Origin: Parabacteroides sp.
GTDB lineage: Bacteria > Bacteroidota > Bacteroidia > Bacteroidales > Tannerellaceae
Assembly (NCBI GenBank): GCA_020026285.1
Contig: JAHHQS010000034.1
Coordinates: 1-29,013, forward strand
Direction: 5' to 3'
Length of the DNA: 29,013 nucleotides
This document shows positions 25,617 to 29,013 of this stretch, one piece after another (within the stretch, counting starts at the first letter, position 1; every line of letters begins with the position of its first letter). Made by a program: the position numbers and the translations under genes. The notes under the pieces were generated by a model that did no database searches, was not told the DNA's origin, and saw nothing but the letters and a program-made list of their open reading frames with translations.

Positions 25617-26495
25617 TTAAAAGGGAATGGAGCTATTTATACATTCGTTAAATGTCTCTTTCAAAATTTGTGTACACTCCGATTCCGGAGCATAAGTAAT
25701 AATACTTTCACGATGTAACTGGGCTTCAACCAGTTTTCGGTCGAATGGAAGTTCCATAATTACCGGAACATCCAGTTCCTTGCAATAAGCTTTAATCCGA
25801 TTTCTATTAGCATCATTTATATCGCACTTGTTAATAGCAACCAGAATCTCCTTGCAAAAAGAAGAAGCTACCCGATAAGCTCGCTGAAGGTCGGACATCC
25901 CGGACAAGGTCGGTTCGCTTACAATAATCACTTTATCCATTCCGGTAACGGTAGAAAGTACCGGACAACCTATTCCCGGAGGACCATCCAGAATTTGTAA
26001 AGAGATATCATGATCACTCATCACCCTGTCTCCTATCTGACGTAAACGGGCTATCATCTTTCCGGAATTATCATCACCCGGATACAAATCACCATGTACC
26101 ATAATACCTGATTCAAAACGGCTGGTATAAATAAGGCTTTTTGCTTCTTCCGTGATTGATATGGCCTGACAAGGACAGAGACGAGGACATAATCCGCAAC
26201 TTTCGCATAACAGATCGTTTGCGACAGCAATCCCTGCTTCAGACATACGAATAGCATGAAAGGCACAGCTATCCATACAAACACCACAACCGATACATCT
26301 GGCAGGATCGATCTTTATCTGCTGTCCAGAGACAAAATTCTCCTGCTCTATTATTTGATGAGGAAAAAGTAATGGAAGATTCGAAGCATCAACGTCGCAA
26401 TCAATGGCTACAACCCGTCGAGCCAATGAAATAAAAGAAGCCGTGATACTAGATTTGCCACTTCCCCCCTTACCACTAATAATTGCCAGTTTCAT
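25617..26495 (-). CDS. MinD/ParA-type ATPase with two 4Fe-4S motifs (second of pair)
   Basis: A 292-aa P-loop ATPase of the Mrp/NBP35/NifH superfamily. The deviant Walker A is GKGGSGKS (8-15); DCDVDASNL follows at 32-40. A bacterial ferredoxin domain is inserted, with Cys67-x2-Cys70-x2-Cys73-x3-Cys77 and Cys97-x2-Cys100-x2-Cys103-x3-Cys107, enough for two 4Fe-4S clusters. Walker B lies in LQILDGPPGIGCPV. Proteins of this type pair with each other and with NifX-like proteins in the Desulfovibrio 'orange protein' (ORP) operon and in many anaerobes, where a role in metal-cluster assembly is suspected. The first 20 nt overlap the paralogue upstream, so the two are translationally coupled and probably a heterodimer. 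Confidence 0.88.
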   Translation of the reverse strand: MKLAIISGKGGSGKSSITASFISLARRVVAIDCDVDASNLPLLFPHQIIEQENFVSGQQIKIDPARCIGCGVCMDSCAFHAIRMSEAGIAVANDLLCESCGLCPRLCPCQAISITEEAKSLIYTSRFESGIMVHGDLYPGDDNSGKMIARLRQIGDRVMSDHDISLQILDGPPGIGCPVLSTVTGMDKVIIVSEPTLSGMSDLQRAYRVASSFCKEILVAINKCDINDANRNRIKAYCKELDVPVIMELPFDRKLVEAQLHRESIITYAPESECTQILKETFNECINSSIPF

Positions 26496-27345
26496 GTTCT
26501 CGAACTTGTTTCATTAAATTTATAAACAGATCTCTCATCTTCGGCTGAATATCCACCGCCAGATCACCTTTCGAATAAATCGAAGCGATCTCTTCCGAAT
26601 AAGGAATCTCTGCCAGCAATTCAATCTTCTCCTTCTTTAGATATTCTTTCAATGTACCATTTCCTAAATCAGAACGATTAATCACTACCGAAAATGTTTT
26701 ATTTAATTTCCGTAATACTTCCACGGTATGCTTCAAGTCACTTAAACCAAACGGAGTGGGTTCTGTTATCAGAATCACCAGATCAGCATCCATCACTGTA
26801 TTGACGAACGGACACGAGCATCCCGGAGGAGCATCTAATATCAAGTATTCCGAATTGGTTTCTTTTCCTCGAAGAATAGCATCCCGAATAACAGGGACCG
26901 GACTATGCTCTCCCTCGTTTATTCGTGCTTCAATCAGCTGATATTTTTCATTATCACCATAAGCTGTGATTTTCCCGATATTTTTCCAGGCAGAAGAAAC
27001 AGCCTGTTCCGGACATTCTATCAGACAAGCCTTGCAGCCATGACATAGATCCGGCAGCACTTTGATATACTTCACCATAGGAATGCAAGTGATGGCATGG
27101 AAGTTGCAATGATCGGAACAGATTCCACAAAACGAACATTTTGTATTGTCTATTTCCGGACAGAAAACTCGCGTATCCCATTCCTTCAATTTTTTTCTTC
27201 GGATAAAAACAGAAGAATTCGGGACCTCTGCGTCACAATCAACGAGTGTAACGCAGAGTCCTGACTGTTCCATAGTTCTGAAAAGATTCGTTGAAAGAAA
27301 GGTCTTCCCAGTACCCCCTTTTCCACTAGCTATGGCAATTTTCAT
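26476..27345 (-). CDS. MinD/ParA-type ATPase with two 4Fe-4S motifs (first of pair)
   Basis: A 289-aa paralogue of the downstream ATPase. Walker A GKGGTGKT (8-15); DCDAEVPNSSVF (36-47); ferredoxin insert with Cys70-x2-Cys73-x2-Cys76-x3-Cys80 and Cys101-x2-Cys104-x2-Cys107-x3-Cys111; Walker B and following loop LILDAPPGCSCPFVNTV, with two Cys just after the PPG that could also touch a metal. It starts 1 nt after the second NifX-like gene. The order NifX-like, ATPase, ATPase matches ORP-type clusters of anaerobes. The biochemical role is not established; cluster loading or delivery driven by ATP is the likeliest reading. Confidence 0.88.
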   Translation of the reverse strand: MKIAIASGKGGTGKTFLSTNLFRTMEQSGLCVTLVDCDAEVPNSSVFIRRKKLKEWDTRVFCPEIDNTKCSFCGICSDHCNFHAITCIPMVKYIKVLPDLCHGCKACLIECPEQAVSSAWKNIGKITAYGDNEKYQLIEARINEGEHSPVPVIRDAILRGKETNSEYLILDAPPGCSCPFVNTVMDADLVILITEPTPFGLSDLKHTVEVLRKLNKTFSVVINRSDLGNGTLKEYLKKEKIELLAEIPYSEEIASIYSKGDLAVDIQPKMRDLFINLMKQVREHETGNY

Positions 27346-27346
27346 T

Positions 27347-27691
27347 TTAATGATGATGATTACAAGAGTTTTCAGAAGTTTGCAATACTCCGTTCAAGAA
27401 ATCTTCAGCAACTTTTCTTGGATCTTCTATCGGAGCACCAACAATTGCTTCCATTCCGTTTTCACTGAATAATGCACGAGCTTTTGGCCCCATACCACCA
27501 GCAATTACTAAAGAACCACCCTGTTCTTTGACCCATCTTGGATAAAGACCTGGTTCATGTTCTGGAGGAGTCTGCATATATTCGTTAGTAATTTTGTTAT
27601 CTTCCACTTCTGCGAAATAGAACTGTTCGCAGTGACCAAAATGTCCACTTAATTTTCCCTCTGTTACAGGAATTACAATTGTTTTCTTCAT
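27347..27691 (-). CDS. NifX/NifB-like metal-cluster binding protein with His tail
   Basis: A 114-aa member of the dinitrogenase iron-molybdenum cofactor (NifX/NafY/MTH1175) family. The core is IPVTEGKLSGHFGHCEQFYF (7-26), where HFGHC holds His17, His20 and Cys21, then LVIAGGMGPKARALFSENGM, the second family motif. The C-terminus ends SCNHHH, an extra potential metal site. Family members carry Fe-Mo or, in the Desulfovibrio orange protein, a Mo-Cu cluster. No nitrogenase genes are present, so nitrogen fixation is not implied. It lies 1 nt before the first ATPase gene. Confidence 0.88.
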   Translation of the reverse strand: MKKTIVIPVTEGKLSGHFGHCEQFYFAEVEDNKITNEYMQTPPEHEPGLYPRWVKEQGGSLVIAGGMGPKARALFSENGMEAIVGAPIEDPRKVAEDFLNGVLQTSENSCNHHH

Positions 27692-27740
27692 CTCTCTATT
27701 AATTAAAACTGTTAAAATATAATCACTTATTTATCAGATA

Positions 27741-27953
27741 CTACTGATTCCTTCCCATTGAACCAGCTCCTCCACCATTGTTCATACCTCGTCTACAGCC
27801 TCGCCCCATTCTTGGACCTCGGCCTTTACCCAGACCTTGCCCTCTTCCAAAGCCTTGACCGGAACCCGTACTGCAACGATTCGTTGATTTCTCATTGCCA
27901 GACGGATTACTGACAGCACGACCCAATGGTCCTGTACCATCTCTTCCTGGCAT
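27741..27953 (-). CDS. DUF5320-like Gly/Arg/Met-rich small protein
   Basis: A 70-aa low-complexity protein. MPGRDGTGPLGRA at the N-terminus is the typical opening of DUF5320 proteins ('MP..DGTGP.G'). The remainder is GxGxGxx repeats rich in Gly, Arg, Asn and Met with only two Cys (CSTGSG and GRGCRRG). Such proteins are regularly next to NifX-like and MinD-ferredoxin genes in anaerobes, but no function is known. Coding bias differs from the neighbours because of composition. Starts 15 nt after the first NifX-like gene. Confidence 0.75.
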   Translation of the reverse strand: MPGRDGTGPLGRAVSNPSGNEKSTNRCSTGSGQGFGRGQGLGKGRGPRMGRGCRRGMNNGGGAGSMGRNQ

Positions 27954-27968
27954 AATGACCTCCTTGAT

Positions 27969-28283
27969 TTAATTGTTTAACAAATTCACAATCTCCCGAA
28001 CGGTCTTGGATTCTTTCACCATTACCATCTGGATTTTCAGATCATTCAGCATTCCTTTGATCTTGAAGCCGAATTCACCAGAGATAATTTTGCCAACACC
28101 CTGATTGGCAATCAGTGCTACAGCTGCAGGACCCGCACCTTCTTCTGCATCCTTACTGATATTCTCAATAAATTCCAAATTCCTGCTTTCTGTATCATAC
28201 AAAGCAAAAAAGGCACAACGACCAAATCTCTGATCAATTAAAGAATCAGCAGTATTGCCTTCACTTGTAATTGCAACTTTCAT
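27969..28283 (-). CDS. NifX/ORP-like metal-cluster binding protein
   Basis: A 104-aa protein of the NifX/MTH1175 family and paralogue of the one at 27347-27691. It has the fold landmarks MKVAITSEG (1-9), IDQRFGRCAFFALYD with Cys23 (16-30), and AVALIANQGVGKIISGEFGFK. It is close in length and layout to stand-alone ORP-like proteins and lacks the Cys/His tail of the second copy. Likely a carrier or sensor of a metal or metal-sulfur cluster for the two ATPases; the metal cannot be told from sequence. Confidence 0.87.
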   Translation of the reverse strand: MKVAITSEGNTADSLIDQRFGRCAFFALYDTESRNLEFIENISKDAEEGAGPAAVALIANQGVGKIISGEFGFKIKGMLNDLKIQMVMVKESKTVREIVNLLNN

Positions 28284-28323
28284 AATTTTATAGTATATAT
28301 TTTATTATCTTATCAAAATCTGT

Positions 28324-28758
28324 TTATTTGGAAGATGGGGCTGTTTCAGGAATTACATACGGACTTACCTGATCACTTCCACATAAAGCACAAACCATCG
28401 ATTTATTTGCATCAGCAGAGAAGATTGCCTTGCATTTCTTGCACACATACCAATCACCATCCAACTCGACTTTACCTCCTTCTATTATAACTCTTAAACC
28501 TTCCACGAATGCCTTGGCTATTTTTTCTCTTGCACTCATATATATACGCGTAAATGTAGGGCGTGAAACCTGCATAATAGCAGCCGACTCATTTTGACAA
28601 TGTTTTTCGTAATCATTCAATCGGAGCGCTTCATATTCTTCATAAAAAAGAAACACAGCCTTTTCATTACCTTTCCCTACATTTTCGCCATAAGGCTTGA
28701 ATCCGGAAATACTCGGCATAAAAGATATCTTTCGAATGTTTTTAGGTCTACCTTTCAT
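28324..28758 (-). CDS. DUF134 helix-turn-helix regulator with zinc ribbon
   Basis: A 144-aa DNA-binding protein, first gene of the metal-cluster operon. KGRPKNIRKI at the N-terminus and FYEEYEALRLNDYEKHCQNE (38-57) are DUF134 hallmarks. MQVSRPTFTRIYMSAREKIAKA (62-83) is the sigma-70 region 4-like HTH. The C-terminus has a zinc ribbon, Cys106-x2-Cys109 and Cys123-x2-Cys126, that could sense metal or redox state. Proteins of this family regularly sit next to NifX-like genes. A perfect palindrome in its own promoter is the probable operator. The gap to the next gene is 40 nt. Confidence 0.9.
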   Translation of the reverse strand: MKGRPKNIRKISFMPSISGFKPYGENVGKGNEKAVFLFYEEYEALRLNDYEKHCQNESAAIMQVSRPTFTRIYMSAREKIAKAFVEGLRVIIEGGKVELDGDWYVCKKCKAIFSADANKSMVCALCGSDQVSPYVIPETAPSSK

Positions 28759-28791
28759 GTACTTTTTTCTCTTTATTTTTTATATCCGTCA

Positions 28792-28822
28792 CAAATATAT
28801 GAACAATGGTTCATAAATACAA
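28792..28822 (-). promoter_or_regulatory. Promoter of the metal-cluster operon
   Basis: Minus strand: TTG (28820-28822), 20 nt, then TATATTTG (28792-28799), matching TAnnTTTG. The transcript would begin near 28785, some 27 nt before the DUF134 ATG. A palindrome fills the spacer. Confidence 0.65.
28798..28815. promoter_or_regulatory. Operator-like palindrome TATGAAC-N4-GTTCATA
   Basis: A perfect 7-bp inverted repeat with a 4-nt spacer (AATG) lies directly against the -7 box and inside the -33/-7 spacer of the DUF134 operon. Its position is that of a repressor or redox-sensor site; DUF134 autoregulation is the natural guess. Confidence 0.65.
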
Positions 28823-28891
28823 GGAAAGAATCTATTTTTAATGGAGCATATTACTAAAAAGGTAAGAAGAACGAAAAAAGTTATTTAAAAG

Positions 28892-28922
28892 TTTGTGAAA
28901 TAAAAAAGAGTTTCTATCTTTG
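28892..28922 (+). promoter_or_regulatory. Promoter of tRNA-Phe
   Basis: TTTG (28892-28895), exactly 19 nt, TATCTTTG (28915-28922): the best Bacteroidetes promoter match in the window. Transcription should begin near 28929, about 38 nt before the tRNA. Confidence 0.85.
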
Positions 28923-28966
28923 CACCCGTAATTGAAAACGACATTGATTACAAATAAAAAAATGTT

Positions 28967-29013
28967 GGTGCCATAGCTCAGTTGGTAGAGCAAAGGACTG
29001 AAAATCCTTGTGT
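28967..29013 (+). tRNA. tRNA-Phe (GAA), 5' part; cut by window end
   Basis: GGTGCCATAGCTCAGTTGG opens the acceptor stem and D arm. The anticodon arm AAGGA-CTGAAAA-TCCTT has a 7-nt loop with anticodon GAA, hence phenylalanine. The variable loop starts with TGTGT, and the T arm and 3' acceptor strand are beyond the window. Confidence 0.93.

Noticed and set aside
25617..27345. NifH or Mrp identity for the two ATPases
   Set aside because: The internal pair of 4Fe-4S ferredoxin motifs after a short N-terminal segment and the tandem, overlapping arrangement next to NifX-like genes fit the ORP-type MinD ATPases better; no nif genes are present.
1..29013. CRISPR array, prophage, insertion sequence or integrase genes
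   Set aside because: No regularly spaced repeats, transposase, integrase or terminal inverted repeats were seen. The tRNA-Phe at the end could be an integration site, but its 3' end is outside the window.

Overview
The window looks like ordinary chromosomal DNA of a Bacteroidales bacterium (Bacteroides, Phocaeicola or Parabacteroides type). The grounds are the repeated Bacteroidetes promoter signature (-33 TTTG, about 19 nt, -7 TAnnTTTG) in front of several genes, weak Shine-Dalgarno sequences, a complete Na+-translocating NQR operon, a secreted GH20 hexosaminidase, a lipocalin-like lipoprotein, and HisB and long-form HisG of the kind found in this group. No 16S rRNA gene is present, so I do not name a species.

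Layout, left to right. (1) 1-2450: the last codons of a probable phosphoglycerate kinase gene, then a secreted beta-N-acetylhexosaminidase, closed by a strong bidirectional terminator. (2) 2470-4672, minus: pyrK-pyrD (dihydroorotate dehydrogenase type 1B), preceded by a gene for a CI/XRE-like regulator. (3) 4673-5502: about 830 nt of very AT-rich, apparently non-coding DNA carrying at least six TGTAWACA palindromes, one of them inside the regulator's own promoter. (4) 5503-8310: amn-holA (AMP nucleosidase, DNA polymerase III delta), a divergent stand-alone HsdR-N-like protein, and a small unknown protein. (5) 8490-14473, minus: nqrABCDEF with its promoter and terminator. (6) 14564-20150, minus: a hotdog thioesterase; then the operon hisG-hisD-hisC-hisB-lipoprotein, controlled by a histidine attenuator with a 23-residue leader peptide containing five consecutive His codons. 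(7) 20166-23828, minus: GT39-like membrane glycosyltransferase, FabK/nitronate-monooxygenase-like flavoprotein, M20 dipeptidase. (8) 23902-25455, minus: an ABC-type ATPase fused to a DUF4435/TOPRIM-like domain, resembling OLD-class nucleases. (9) 25617-28815, minus: a metal-cluster operon of DUF134 regulator, NifX-like protein, DUF5320 protein, second NifX-like protein, and two MinD-type ATPases with two 4Fe-4S motifs each. (10) The 5' part of a tRNA-Phe gene with a textbook promoter, cut by the window end.

How the genes work together: most of the window is core metabolism (glycan use, pyrimidine and histidine synthesis, sodium-motive respiration). The parts most likely to hold something little described are the metal-cluster operon with its promoter palindrome, the ATPase-DUF4435 protein, and the XRE regulator with its operator-like array. 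All calls come from reading motifs by eye; no database search or folding program was run.
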